From assembly GCF_039540575.1 (NCBI RefSeq), contig NZ_BAABFC010000009.1, positions 186,001-250,000 on the forward strand: 64,000 nucleotides of DNA, written 5' to 3'. Every line of letters begins with the position of its first letter. Position 1 is the stretch's first letter. Below are positions 1 through 8,040 of the stretch, one piece after another. The translations under genes and the position numbers were made by a program. A model generated the notes under the pieces. It saw only the letters and a list, made by a program, of their open reading frames with translations. It made no database searches and was not told the DNA's origin. This DNA comes from Pseudaeromonas paramecii (lineage in GTDB: Bacteria > Pseudomonadota > Gammaproteobacteria > Enterobacterales > Aeromonadaceae).

Positions 1-1
1 C

Positions 2-151
2 CACTGGCTGGGCCTCTGGCCCCAGGTGCTGGCCTACCATAGCGCACCGCGCCCGCTCGGCGGCAGCGGCACCACCCTGGTGCTGCTGCGCAAGGGGCAG
101 CAGGATAAACAACACACCCGGGAGCGCATCCAGAAGCGCCTGCCGGAGTAA
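2..151 (+). CDS. C-terminal end of an unidentified protein (cut by window start)
   Basis: An open frame runs from the window edge to a TAA at 149-151 and gives 49 residues, starting HWLGLWPQV and ending QKRLPE. The tail is basic and Gln/Arg-rich. It lies 30 bases upstream of the M32 carboxypeptidase gene on the same strand, so it may be the promoter-proximal member of that operon. No family motif is visible in the fragment and I do not recognise the protein. The reading frame is supported by its position, by codon use like that of its neighbours and by the absence of a competing frame. Confidence 0.55.
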   Translation, partial: HWLGLWPQVLAYHSAPRPLGGSGTTLVLLRKGQQDKQHTRERIQKRLPE

Positions 152-181
152 GTCATCACCGGATTAGTCAAAGGAAACGCC

Positions 182-1672
182 ATGAGTTACGCCCTGTTAA
201 GCCGCCGCTTCCACCAGTTGCATCACTTTGCGCATCTCAGTGCCATCTGCGGCTGGGATCAGGCCACCATGATGCCCGAAGGCGGCAACGACGCCCGGGC
301 CGCCGCCCTGGCGGAGCTCTCCTTGCTGATGCACGAACGCCTCACCGCGCCGGAACTGGCCGACTGGTTTGCCGCCGCCCAGGCGGAGTCCCTGACGCCT
401 GCCCAGCAGATCAGCCTTCAGGAGATGCAACGCCGGCATCGGCAAGCCAGCGTGCTGCCCGGCGATCTGGTGCAGGCCAAGTCCCTGGCGGGCTCCGGTT
501 GCGAGCACGCCTGGCGGCGCCAGCGGCGGGAGAATGACTGGGCCGGCTTTCTGACCAACTTCCAGGAGGTGGTCGCCTTGAGCCGTGAGGAGGCCGCCAT
601 TCGCGCCGAGGCCAATGGCGGCCGCCCCTATGACAGTCTGCTGGACCTGTACGAGCCAGGCATGAACTGCACGCAGATTGACGGCCTGTTCGCCGAGTTG
701 CAGCAGTGGCTGCCGGATCTCATCCGCCAGGTGACCGAACGCCAGGCAACCGAGTCGGTGATCCTGCCCCAGGGGCCCTTTGCCACCGCGGCCCAACAGG
801 ATCTCGGCCGCCAGATCATGGGACTGCTGGGCTTTGACTTTAGCCGTGGTCGTCAGGATGTCAGTGCCCACCCGTTTTGCGGCGGCGTGCCCAGCGATGT
901 GCGCATCACCACCCGCTTCGATGAGGCGGACTTCACCCAGAGCCTGATGGGCATCATCCACGAGACCGGCCATGCCCGTTACGAGCAGGGCCTGCCGGCC
1001 CAGTGGCAAGGGCTGCCGGTGGGGGAAGCCCGCTCCATGGGCATCCACGAAAGCCAGAGTCTGTTCTTTGAGATGCAACTGGCCCGTCACCCTGGCTTCG
1101 TCGCCCAGCTGCCGCCCTTGCTGGAGGCTAGCTTCGGCCCGCAGCCGGCCTTTGCCGCCGACAACCTGGCCCGTCTCTACACCCGGGTGGCGCCGGGCTA
1201 TATTCGGGTGGATGCGGACGAGGTGACCTATCCGGCCCACATCATGCTGCGCTACGAGATAGAAAAACGGCTGATCGAGGGCGACATCGAAGCCCGCGAT
1301 ATCCCCGAGCTGTGGGACCTGCGCATGCAGCAGTATCTGGGGCTCTCCACCGCCGGCAACGACAAAGATGGCTGCCTGCAGGACATCCACTGGACCGACG
1401 GCAGCTTTGGCTACTTCCCCAGCTACACCCTGGGCGCCCTGTATGCCGCCCAGCTGGCCGAGGCCCTGCAACAGCAATTAGGCAGCTTTGCCAGCCTGCT
1501 GAGCCAGCCTGATGGCCTGGGCAACATCTTCGCCTGGCTGCAGCAACATATCTGGCAGCAGGCCAGCCTGCTGGACACCGATGCCCTGATCCGGCAAGCC
1601 ACCGGCACCCCCTTGAGCGTGGCGCCGTTTCGCCGCCACCTGCAGGCCCGTTATCTGGGGAGGCACGCATGA
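182..1672 (+). CDS. M32 family (Taq-type) metallocarboxypeptidase
   Basis: The 496-residue product matches the length and character of M32 carboxypeptidases, cytoplasmic zinc enzymes that remove C-terminal residues from peptides. The zinc-binding HEXXH motif is present as HETGHARYEQG near residue 262. The downstream conserved segments GIHESQSLFFE (near 290) and VDADEVTYPAHIMLRYEIE (near 345), which in this family supply the third metal ligand and substrate contacts, are also present. There is no signal peptide. The start at 182 follows AAAGGAAACGCC, a good ribosome binding site. Its stop overlaps the start of the next gene (ATGA, 1669-1672), so the two are probably translated together. It likely serves peptide recycling. 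The family call is secure; substrate preference is not visible. Confidence 0.95.
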   Translation: MSYALLSRRFHQLHHFAHLSAICGWDQATMMPEGGNDARAAALAELSLLMHERLTAPELADWFAAAQAESLTPAQQISLQEMQRRHRQASVLPGDLVQAKSLAGSGCEHAWRRQRRENDWAGFLTNFQEVVALSREEAAIRAEANGGRPYDSLLDLYEPGMNCTQIDGLFAELQQWLPDLIRQVTERQATESVILPQGPFATAAQQDLGRQIMGLLGFDFSRGRQDVSAHPFCGGVPSDVRITTRFDEADFTQSLMGIIHETGHARYEQGLPAQWQGLPVGEARSMGIHESQSLFFEMQLARHPGFVAQLPPLLEASFGPQPAFAADNLARLYTRVAPGYIRVDADEVTYPAHIMLRYEIEKRLIEGDIEARDIPELWDLRMQQYLGLSTAGNDKDGCLQDIHWTDGSFGYFPSYTLGALYAAQLAEALQQQLGSFASLLSQPDGLGNIFAWLQQHIWQQASLLDTDALIRQATGTPLSVAPFRRHLQARYLGRHA

Positions 1673-2214
1673 CCAAGATCCCATCCCGTTTATTGCTGCT
1701 CTTGAGTGTGTCCCTCAGCGTCCCGCTGACGGCGGCGCCCTGGTTACTGCCCGAGCAGGGCGATTATCAGCTGGAAAGCGGCTCGCCCCAGTATTGTCCC
1801 GAGGGGCACCTGGTCTATCTGAGCGAGGCCAGGGTGCTGATGCTGGATGCCCGCAGTCATTTCACCCTGCCGCCGCCGGGCCAGGCCAGTGCCCGCTGGC
1901 AGGAGCGCGGCGAGAGCGGTTGTCAGTACGATACCGAATTTGTCTGGCTGGGCCCCCAGCGCTTCGAGGTGCATCACAGGGTCAGCGGTTGTGCCGAGCT
2001 ACTGCCCGATGGCGAGATGATAGAGCGGCTGGACTACAGCCAGGCCGGTCGACTGCACTACGAGCAGCTGGGCGGTGCTGAACAGGCCGCCCTCTCCTGC
2101 GAATACAGCTGGATCCAGCCTTTCACCAGCCAGGCGCCCAGCCCGGCCAGCCCAACTCAAGGCCCAACGACTCAAGGCCAATCAACCCAAGGAGAGCATG
2201 ATGCTGCGTTATGA
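1669..2214 (+). CDS. hypothetical secreted protein with four-cysteine body and repeat tail
   Basis: The 181-residue product has a typical signal peptide (basic MTKIPSR, Leu/Ser-rich core, cleavage likely after LTAA near residue 24), so it should be periplasmic. The mature part contains cysteines in the contexts QYCPEG, SGCQY, SGCAE and LSCEY, an even number that could form two disulfides. The last 30 residues are low complexity and end in three 5-residue repeats (TQGPT, TQGQS, TQGEH). It overlaps the carboxypeptidase stop by four bases, and its own end overlaps the start of the alkyltransferase gene. I recognise no family. The tight coupling suggests an operon product; its role is unknown. 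Confidence 0.7.
   Translation: MTKIPSRLLLLLSVSLSVPLTAAPWLLPEQGDYQLESGSPQYCPEGHLVYLSEARVLMLDARSHFTLPPPGQASARWQERGESGCQYDTEFVWLGPQRFEVHHRVSGCAELLPDGEMIERLDYSQAGRLHYEQLGGAEQAALSCEYSWIQPFTSQAPSPASPTQGPTTQGQSTQGEHDAAL
2155..2199 (+). repeat. three 15-bp tandem repeats at a gene junction
   Basis: The units ACTCAAGGCCCAACG, ACTCAAGGCCAATCA and ACCCAAGGAGAGCAT follow each other with a period of 15 bases. They encode TQGPT-TQGQS-TQGEH at the end of the upstream protein. The third, diverged copy contains the AAGGAG that serves as ribosome binding site for the alkyltransferase gene. Confidence 0.8.
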
Positions 2215-2686
2215 TGAGTTGGCCAGCCCCCGCGGCCTATTGCGGCTGGCACTGGATGAGGTGGGCCTGGCCCAGGTGAACTTTATCGAGTCTGACGCGG
2301 CGCTGCCACCCGCTGGCTGGGTGCAAGACCCGGCCGCCCTGGCCCCCTTCGTGGCACAGTTTGCCGCCTACTTTGCCGGCGAACTGCATACGTTTGATCT
2401 TCCGCTCTCCCTGCATGGCACCGACTTCCAGTGCCAGGTCTGGCGGGCGCTGGCCCAGATCCCCTACGGCCAGACCCGCAGCTACGGCCAGCAGGCCGCC
2501 GACCTGGGCCGCCCCACCGCAGTCCGGGCAGTCGGCGCCGCCAACGGTCGCAACCCCTTGCCCATCGTCCTGCCCTGCCACCGGGTGATCGGCGCCAACG
2601 GCCAGCTCACCGGCTATGCCGGCGGTCTGGAACGCAAGCGCTGGTTGCTGGCCCACGAGGCCCGGGTGCTGCAGGCGCAGGGCTGA
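2201..2686 (+). CDS. ogt: methylated-DNA--[protein]-cysteine S-methyltransferase (Ogt/MGMT family)
   Basis: The 161-residue protein carries the suicide acceptor motif IVLPCHRVIGANG (acceptor Cys near residue 128) and the downstream GYAGGLERKRWLLAHE helix of DNA O6-alkylguanine alkyltransferases, as well as the FQCQVWRAL and IPYGQTRSYG segments of the DNA-binding wing. It transfers O6-alkyl groups from guanine, or O4-alkyl groups from thymine, to its own cysteine. The frame is open from 2075, but the AAGGAG at 2189-2194 and the protein start MLRYDELASP favour the ATG at 2201 (or the adjacent ATG at 2198). It overlaps the previous gene by 14 bases, implying coupled translation. There is no Ada N-terminal domain. 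I prefer Ogt because it is a single-domain form; the name is a family-level choice. Confidence 0.9.
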   Translation: MLRYDELASPRGLLRLALDEVGLAQVNFIESDAALPPAGWVQDPAALAPFVAQFAAYFAGELHTFDLPLSLHGTDFQCQVWRALAQIPYGQTRSYGQQAADLGRPTAVRAVGAANGRNPLPIVLPCHRVIGANGQLTGYAGGLERKRWLLAHEARVLQAQG

Positions 2687-2698
2687 AACCCCGCGCCC

Positions 2699-4570
2699 TC
2701 AGCGCTTGGCGGGTTTGAGCCGCCCCAGTACCTGCATCTCGCAGCGCACACAGTCAAAGCGCAGGCGAAACTGATCCTGGCCTATGGTCAGGGTCAGGGG
2801 GTCGGGCTTGAAGCCGTCCTCCCGCTCCTTGGGACACTGGCCAAAGCTGTAGCGCAGGCAGTGGCGGGTGATCATGAGCGGCACCTCACGGGTCTCCTCT
2901 CCGGCTTCAAACGCCGGCGCCGTCTTGCCCGCCCCCAACTGTTGATAGAAGGCCGCCGCCGCCGCGTTGTAGATGTTGGCGAGGTAACTCAGCCGCTGGC
3001 CCCCCAGCATGGGCAACGGCAGCGTAACGGGACGGGCTGCCGGGCGCCGATAATCAGCCAGCCGCGCCGCCATCAGCGCCTCGATGCCGTCCCGACGCAA
3101 GGCATTGAGCTGCGCGCTGGGCACGAAGGGCAAGGTGGGCAGATCCAGCACCACCGCCTCGGCATAGAAGTCGGTGTTGCCCAGCTTCTGCAGCTGTTCG
3201 GTGAGCTGAGAGCGCGCCTTGGTCGCGTCCTTGGCCGCCGGATGGGGCCCGGGGAGCCACACCTGGGCCTGACAGCCTGACTCATCCCGCAGCGCCAGGC
3301 ACAGATCGTCACCGACCTGCCCCAGGGTCAGGGTCACGCCTATTCGGCGCTGAGCCGACGGCTTGGCCAGCAGGGCATTGAAGGCCTGATCCTGATTGCG
3401 ATACAGGGCCGTCCCCACCTTGAGACCCGCCACCGATTCGGCGGGAAACAGCCGCAGCCCTTCGGCGCGGTTGACCCGCACCCCCACCAGATCCTTGCCG
3501 CGAAAATAGGTCAGGCCATCGCCGTTATGAAACTCAAACCCCGCCGGCGCCGCTACCTCGAACCACACAGGCCCCTTGCCGGGCGGGCTTAGACGGCTCA
3601 CCTTCCCAACTGGCTCGCCGGCGTACTTGGGGGTGGCGAAGTTGCTGATCTCCGGGCTGCGCCCCAGCAGGAAGTAGTCGGTGTGCCCGCGATGAAAACT
3701 CTTGGCCGGGTTGGGCGTGAAGCTGTAGCTGCAGCGCCCGGCAGAGGCCGGCGCCAGCTCGGGGCGCTGGGCGAGCAAGGCGTCGAGCTGCTGACGGTAC
3801 CAGGCGGTGACATTCTTGACGTACTCAGGCCCCTTGAGGCGCCCCTCTATCTTCAAGGAGCGCACCCCGGCATCCACCAGATCCAGCAGGTGCTCACTCT
3901 GATTGAGATCCTTTAACGACAATAGGTGCTGGTCCGCCGCCAGTACCTGGCCATCGGCACCGGTCAGGGTGCAGGGCAGACGACAGATCTGAGCGCACTC
4001 GCCGCGGTTGGCACTGCGGCCCGTCATGGCATGGCTGATGTAGCACTGGCCGCTGTAGCTCACACACAAGGCACCATGAATGAAGGCCTCCAGGGTCACC
4101 TGGGTGCCTTGGGCTATGGTCTGGATCTGGTCAAGGGACAGCTCCCGGGCCAGCACCACCTGGCTGAAGCCCAGCTGTTCCAGCAGACGCACCTTGGCCA
4201 GATCCCGGTTGTCGGTCTGGGTGCTGGCATGCAGGGCGATGGGCGGCAGATCCAGCTGCAGCAGCCCCATGTCCTGCACTATCAGGGCATCGGCGCCAGC
4301 CGCATACAGCTCATGGGCCAGCCGGCGCGCCGGCTCCAGCTCGGCATCGGTCAGCAGGGTGTTGAAGGCCACGTAGACATGGGCATGGAAGCGGTGGGCA
4401 AACTGACACAGCGCATCTATGTCACTGACGCTGTTGCCGGCAGCGGCCCGGGCCCCAAAGCCGGGGCCGCCGATGTAGACGGCATCGGCGCCGTGCAGTA
4501 TGGCCTCCCGGCCCTGGGCCAGGTTCTTGGCCGGTGCCAGCAGTTCCAGGGGTTGATGGGCCCGAGTCAT
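2699..4570 (-). CDS. rlhA: 23S rRNA 5-hydroxycytidine C2501 synthase (U32 family)
   Basis: The 623-residue protein aligns throughout with E. coli RlhA (YdcP). It begins with the U32 barrel signature LELLAPAKNLAQGREAILHG and GADAVYIGGPGFGAR, has the Cys-rich centre CVSYSGQCYISHAMTGRS followed by GECAQICRLPC, and ends with a DUF3656-type C-terminal region (MITRHCLRYSFGQCP, then CVRCEMQVLG). RlhA hydroxylates C2501 of 23S rRNA together with prephenate-linked and iron-dependent steps. Its length distinguishes it from the shorter U32 paralogue TrhP/YegQ (about 450 residues). The frame is open to a TTG at 4588, but the ATG at 4570 has GGAG eight bases upstream and gives the usual N-terminus, so I use it. 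It lies just downstream of the cyuA terminator. Confidence 0.93.
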   Translation of the reverse strand: MTRAHQPLELLAPAKNLAQGREAILHGADAVYIGGPGFGARAAAGNSVSDIDALCQFAHRFHAHVYVAFNTLLTDAELEPARRLAHELYAAGADALIVQDMGLLQLDLPPIALHASTQTDNRDLAKVRLLEQLGFSQVVLARELSLDQIQTIAQGTQVTLEAFIHGALCVSYSGQCYISHAMTGRSANRGECAQICRLPCTLTGADGQVLAADQHLLSLKDLNQSEHLLDLVDAGVRSLKIEGRLKGPEYVKNVTAWYRQQLDALLAQRPELAPASAGRCSYSFTPNPAKSFHRGHTDYFLLGRSPEISNFATPKYAGEPVGKVSRLSPPGKGPVWFEVAAPAGFEFHNGDGLTYFRGKDLVGVRVNRAEGLRLFPAESVAGLKVGTALYRNQDQAFNALLAKPSAQRRIGVTLTLGQVGDDLCLALRDESGCQAQVWLPGPHPAAKDATKARSQLTEQLQKLGNTDFYAEAVVLDLPTLPFVPSAQLNALRRDGIEALMAARLADYRRPAARPVTLPLPMLGGQRLSYLANIYNAAAAAFYQQLGAGKTAPAFEAGEETREVPLMITRHCLRYSFGQCPKEREDGFKPDPLTLTIGQDQFRLRFDCVRCEMQVLGRLKPAKR

Positions 4571-4586
4571 GGCGCTCTCCAGGGTC

Positions 4587-4620
4587 AAAAATCAGGCGGC
4601 GAGTATAGCAGGCCGCCTGA
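4587..4620 (-). terminator. rho-independent terminator after cyuA
   Basis: On the minus strand TCAGGCGGC (4620-4612) pairs with GCCGCCTGA (4600-4592) and is followed by TTTTT. The 11-base loop contains TATACT, which could also act as a -10 element for rlhA just downstream. Confidence 0.75.
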
Positions 4621-4644
4621 CGCGAACCTTGATCCCACGCCGGA

Positions 4645-5940
4645 TCAGCGGGCGGCCTGGCCCTTGCGGCGCATGATCTGGATGATCTCCTCGTCGGTCT
4701 GGCGCATCCCCTCCCGGCTGAGCCGCCCCAGGTTGGCGATGGTCTGCTCGGCATCCGCCTCGACGATCCCCTCCCGCGCCGGCACCCCCAGGCCGTTGGC
4801 CGCCAGCAGGGCAGCCTTCACCGCCGCCGAGGCGGAGGTGGAGACCTTCATGGAACAGGCACTGCCGGCGCCGTCGCAGATGATGCCGGCCACGTCGCCG
4901 ATCATGTTGTTGATACACAGGCGGATCCGCGCCAGATCGCCCCCCAGCAGCCAGGTGATGGCCGCCCCCGCCCCCATGGCGGCGGTGCTGGCGGCGCACA
5001 GGGCGGAGAGCTTGTTCTGGTAGGTCTTGATGTGAATGGCCAACAGGTGGCTCATGGCCAGGGCCCGCAGCCGCTGTTCGTCGGAGACCTGCAGGAAGCG
5101 GGCGGCGGCCACCACCGGCATGGTGGCGGCGATGCCCTGGTTGCCGGAGCCCGAGTTAGACATGGCCGGCAGCATGGCGCCGTCCATACGGGCATCCGAG
5201 GCGGCGGAGGCCAGCCGCATGGCCAGGGTCATGAGATCGTCCGACAACAGGCGGCGCTCGATCTGCTCGGTGAGGATGCGGCCAATCTGCAGGCCATAGC
5301 CCCGCAGCCCCTCGTCGGCCAGCGCCTGGTTGAGCTGCGCCGCCTCGGCCAGGAAGGCGATCTGATCCAGCGGCACCTGCAGGGCGAACGCCACTATCCC
5401 TGCCAGATCCAGGGTCGGCTTGTTGATCAGGCTGACCGCCGGATCACTGCTTTGGCTGTGGATGAGCTCACCGTTTTTCTCCAGCAGCACCACCCGGGTG
5501 TGGTCGGTACAGATGACGGCCCGCGCCTGCTGCTCACCCGCCTCGGCCAACACCTCGGCATACAGGGCATCGGGCACGTCTTTGACGTCCAGGCTCACCG
5601 CCGGCAGCAGCGCCTTGGCCCGCTCGACTTGCGGCTGAGTCAGGCCTTTTAGCACCTCCAGCCCCGCCTCGGCGTTACCGGCCAGGGCGCCGGCGGCGGC
5701 GGCGATGGGCAGGCCCGTCATGCCGGTACCCGGCACCCCCACTCCCATGCCGTTCTTGTACAGGTTGCCGCTGACCCACACCTGCAGCCGGTCCGGGTCC
5801 TGGCCCAGCAGGCGCCGGCAGTGGGCGGCCGCCAGGGCCACGGCGATGGGTTCGGTACAGCCCAGGGCCGGCACCACCTCGCGGCGCAGCAGTTGCACCA
5901 GTTCCTCCCAATGGGCAGTAACGGCGGGGGACTCACTCAT
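4645..5940 (-). CDS. cyuA: L-cysteine desulfidase CyuA (YhaM/UPF0597 family)
   Basis: The 431-residue protein closely follows E. coli CyuA, an oxygen-sensitive [4Fe-4S] enzyme that splits cysteine into pyruvate, ammonia and sulfide. Diagnostic segments are VVPALGCTEPIAVALA near residue 24 (cluster-ligand Cys), MLPAMSNSGSGNQGIAATMPVV near 258, SALCAASTAAMGAG, and IICDGAGSACSMKVSTSASAA with the remaining conserved cysteines near 360. There is no signal peptide. It is expressed behind a YheO-type regulator with an 8-base overlap (ATGAGTGA at 5940-5933), and a terminator follows. In E. coli the same enzyme is paired with the permease CyuP and the regulator CyuR; neither is next to it here, so the regulatory partner is different. 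Confidence 0.93.
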   Translation of the reverse strand: MSESPAVTAHWEELVQLLRREVVPALGCTEPIAVALAAAHCRRLLGQDPDRLQVWVSGNLYKNGMGVGVPGTGMTGLPIAAAAGALAGNAEAGLEVLKGLTQPQVERAKALLPAVSLDVKDVPDALYAEVLAEAGEQQARAVICTDHTRVVLLEKNGELIHSQSSDPAVSLINKPTLDLAGIVAFALQVPLDQIAFLAEAAQLNQALADEGLRGYGLQIGRILTEQIERRLLSDDLMTLAMRLASAASDARMDGAMLPAMSNSGSGNQGIAATMPVVAAARFLQVSDEQRLRALAMSHLLAIHIKTYQNKLSALCAASTAAMGAGAAITWLLGGDLARIRLCINNMIGDVAGIICDGAGSACSMKVSTSASAAVKAALLAANGLGVPAREGIVEADAEQTIANLGRLSREGMRQTDEEIIQIMRRKGQAAR

Positions 5941-6604
5941 GGTCGGACTCCTGGACAGCGGCCAATCTGGCCTTGTGATTGCGAATATGCAGATAGACGG
6001 TATGGCGGCTGACGCCGAGCCGCTCGGCCACCAGGTTGATGGCCTCCTTGATGGTGAAGATGCCCTTGTCGTACAGGGCCGAGATGATCTGGCGATTACG
6101 CCTAGCGGCGCTGAGATCCGGCGCGGCAGCCACCTGACTCATCACCTGGGCCACCAGATCCTCCAACGACGGTGCGAAGCTCTCCTGAAACAAAGGAGCA
6201 GCCCCCGACTCAGAGACCGGCAGGCTGAGGGCCCCCAACAGACTGCTCAGGGGGGCATCCAGATTGAGGTTGATACACAGCATGCCGATGGGGCGGCGGG
6301 CGGCGTTGTGCAGCGTGATGGAGGCGCACTTCATCAGCTTGCCGTCCGGGCTGCGGGCGAAATAGCTGCTCCAGCAGCTGCCGGCCTGCTGCTGCAGGCG
6401 GCTCAGTGCAAAGTCGGTGGCCGGCGCGCCTACCTGGCGACCCGTGATATGACCGTTGGCGATGTGCACCACGGAGCGGGCCGGGCTGTCAAAACCGTGC
6501 AGCACCACCTCACACCCCTCGCCGAACAGGGCCGCCAGGGCATCCACCACGGGACGAAAACTGTCGATCAGGTGCCAATCCGCCGCACCAAAGGCTTTTT
6601 CCAT
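5933..6604 (-). CDS. YheO/DauR-type transcriptional regulator (PAS_6 + HTH_22)
   Basis: The 223-residue protein has an N-terminal PAS-like YheO domain (about residues 10-120, containing EVVLHGFDSPARSVVHIANGHITGR and KCASITLHNAARRPIGMLCINLNLD) and a C-terminal helix-turn-helix (about 165-220, RNRQIISALYDKGIFTIKEA followed by AERLGVSRHTVYLHIRN). This is the architecture of E. coli YheO and Pseudomonas DauR. The gene is translationally coupled to cyuA, so the likely job is to control cysteine catabolism, with the PAS_6 domain sensing a small molecule. That role is inference from position. The frame is open to a GTG at 6610, but the ATG at 6604 after AAGTGG is preferred. The effector is unknown. 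Confidence 0.85.
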   Translation of the reverse strand: MEKAFGAADWHLIDSFRPVVDALAALFGEGCEVVLHGFDSPARSVVHIANGHITGRQVGAPATDFALSRLQQQAGSCWSSYFARSPDGKLMKCASITLHNAARRPIGMLCINLNLDAPLSSLLGALSLPVSESGAAPLFQESFAPSLEDLVAQVMSQVAAAPDLSAARRNRQIISALYDKGIFTIKEAINLVAERLGVSRHTVYLHIRNHKARLAAVQESDHE

Positions 6605-6645
6605 CGCCACTTAAAATTCACGCCTCGCTCACGCATCGGGCGCTC

Positions 6646-6673
6646 AGTGTAACCGCAACTCAACTTTTGTTAA
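6646..6673 (-). promoter_or_regulatory. predicted sigma-70 promoter for the yheO-like-cyuA operon
   Basis: On the minus strand TTAACA (6673-6668) is separated by 16 bases from TACACT (6651-6646), which puts the start point near 6639, about 35 bases before the regulator gene. The remainder of 6674-6853 shows no gene. Confidence 0.5.
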
Positions 6674-6853
6674 CTCAAAAACGCACACACAGCCAAAAAA
6701 TGGCCGACGCGGCGCCAATCGGATAAGTCTAATTAACATCTGTTGATTCTATTTATCGCGGAACGGGCAGAGCGGACCCTGGCCAGCCACGGCAGCAAAG
6801 GTAAGCGCTGGCCACACACCAGAGGCCACCGAGGGGCATGGCGCAACGGCAGC

Positions 6854-7375
6854 TTAGCGCGGCAGCCAACTCTGGCGGGTCAAGGCCTCGGCATCGTGAA
6901 TGGCATCGAGCATGGCGCTGGGAGGGGCATGCAGAGGCTCGTGGGCCAGCAGTTCGCCACGGCGAGCCAACTCGTGCTTGTGGCGGGTCAAGGGCGGCAG
7001 GTTGTCCCACACGCCCTGGCCCAAGGCAAATTGGGCGGGTACCAGGGCCTCTGGCCTGAGGGCATCGAACAAGCGCACCGCCGCACCACCGCCTTCGGCC
7101 AGTTGTTCTGCCATGGTCAAGGCCTGGGTCATACTGCCATCGTGGGCCGCCAATGGGCGCTGGGCCGGCAGGCCAAAATGGTCGCGCCAATGATCCTCCG
7201 CCACCTCGGGCAGCGGCGGATCCGACACCCAGGCCTGATCCTGTACATCCGGCGACAGCATGGCCAGCATCAGGGCAAAGTCCGCCTGACGCTGGCCTTG
7301 CAGCGCCTGGTTGAGGTCCTGCCCCAATTGCAACTCATCCACCAGACAATGGCGGCGTAGGGTGTCGGTCAACAT
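6854..7375 (-). CDS. conserved small protein, probably VC2046/SO_2500 family
   Basis: The 173-residue, acidic, Leu/Ala-rich protein has no signal peptide or membrane segment. Its N-terminus (LVDELQLGQDLNQALQGQRQ, then ADFALMLAMLSPDV) resembles what I recall of the VC2046/SO_2500 family, a group of unknown function found in Vibrio, Shewanella and Aeromonas. Identification is from memory of this pattern only. The start ATG at 7375 is preceded by AGGCGAT. The gene stands alone on the minus strand between the regulator-cyuA operon and the tRNA-Tyr cluster, with its own short upstream region shared with the tRNA promoter. I assign no function. Confidence 0.6.
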   Translation of the reverse strand: MLTDTLRRHCLVDELQLGQDLNQALQGQRQADFALMLAMLSPDVQDQAWVSDPPLPEVAEDHWRDHFGLPAQRPLAAHDGSMTQALTMAEQLAEGGGAAVRLFDALRPEALVPAQFALGQGVWDNLPPLTRHKHELARRGELLAHEPLHAPPSAMLDAIHDAEALTRQSWLPR

Positions 7376-7459
7376 GGAAAAATCGCCTATTAACTAAGCA
7401 TCTGCTTGTTTATCGGCGTTTTTTGCTAAAAGTTGAGGAAAAGTTTTTTAGCCCAGGGG

Positions 7460-7487
7460 TTCACAACCGCCAAAGATCTGATACTAT
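7460..7487 (+). promoter_or_regulatory. tRNA-Tyr cluster promoter with GC-rich discriminator
   Basis: TTCACA (7460-7465), a 16-base spacer and TACTAT (7482-7487) precede GCGCCCCGCGC. A GC-rich discriminator is typical of stable-RNA promoters under stringent control. The first tRNA begins at 7503, so the leader is only about 8-10 bases. Confidence 0.75.
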
Positions 7488-7502
7488 GCGCCCCGCGCTT
7501 GT

Positions 7503-7587
<85 letters not shown>

Positions 7588-7612
7588 TCCAATTTGTCAA
7601 AGGTTACCCCGT

Positions 7613-7697
<85 letters not shown>

Positions 7698-7723
7698 TCT
7701 AATTTATCCAAAGGTTACCCCGT

Positions 7724-7808
<85 letters not shown>

Positions 7809-7837
7809 TTCTTCCTGCTGTATATTCTTTTCCCCGT

Positions 7838-7922
<85 letters not shown>

Positions 7923-8040
7923 TCTTTTGTCCTTGTCGTATCCCTCTTCTGATCCAACATTTGCCTTGGTTAACGGGCTCTTGCACGCCAAATTCGGTAT
8001 AGTAAAGCCAAGTAAACTCCCAATAGGCCCCCAATCACCC

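Noticed and set aside
197..1477. 426-codon open frame opposite the M32 carboxypeptidase
   Set aside because: It is an antisense shadow of a clearly real gene with the full metallopeptidase motif on the other strand.
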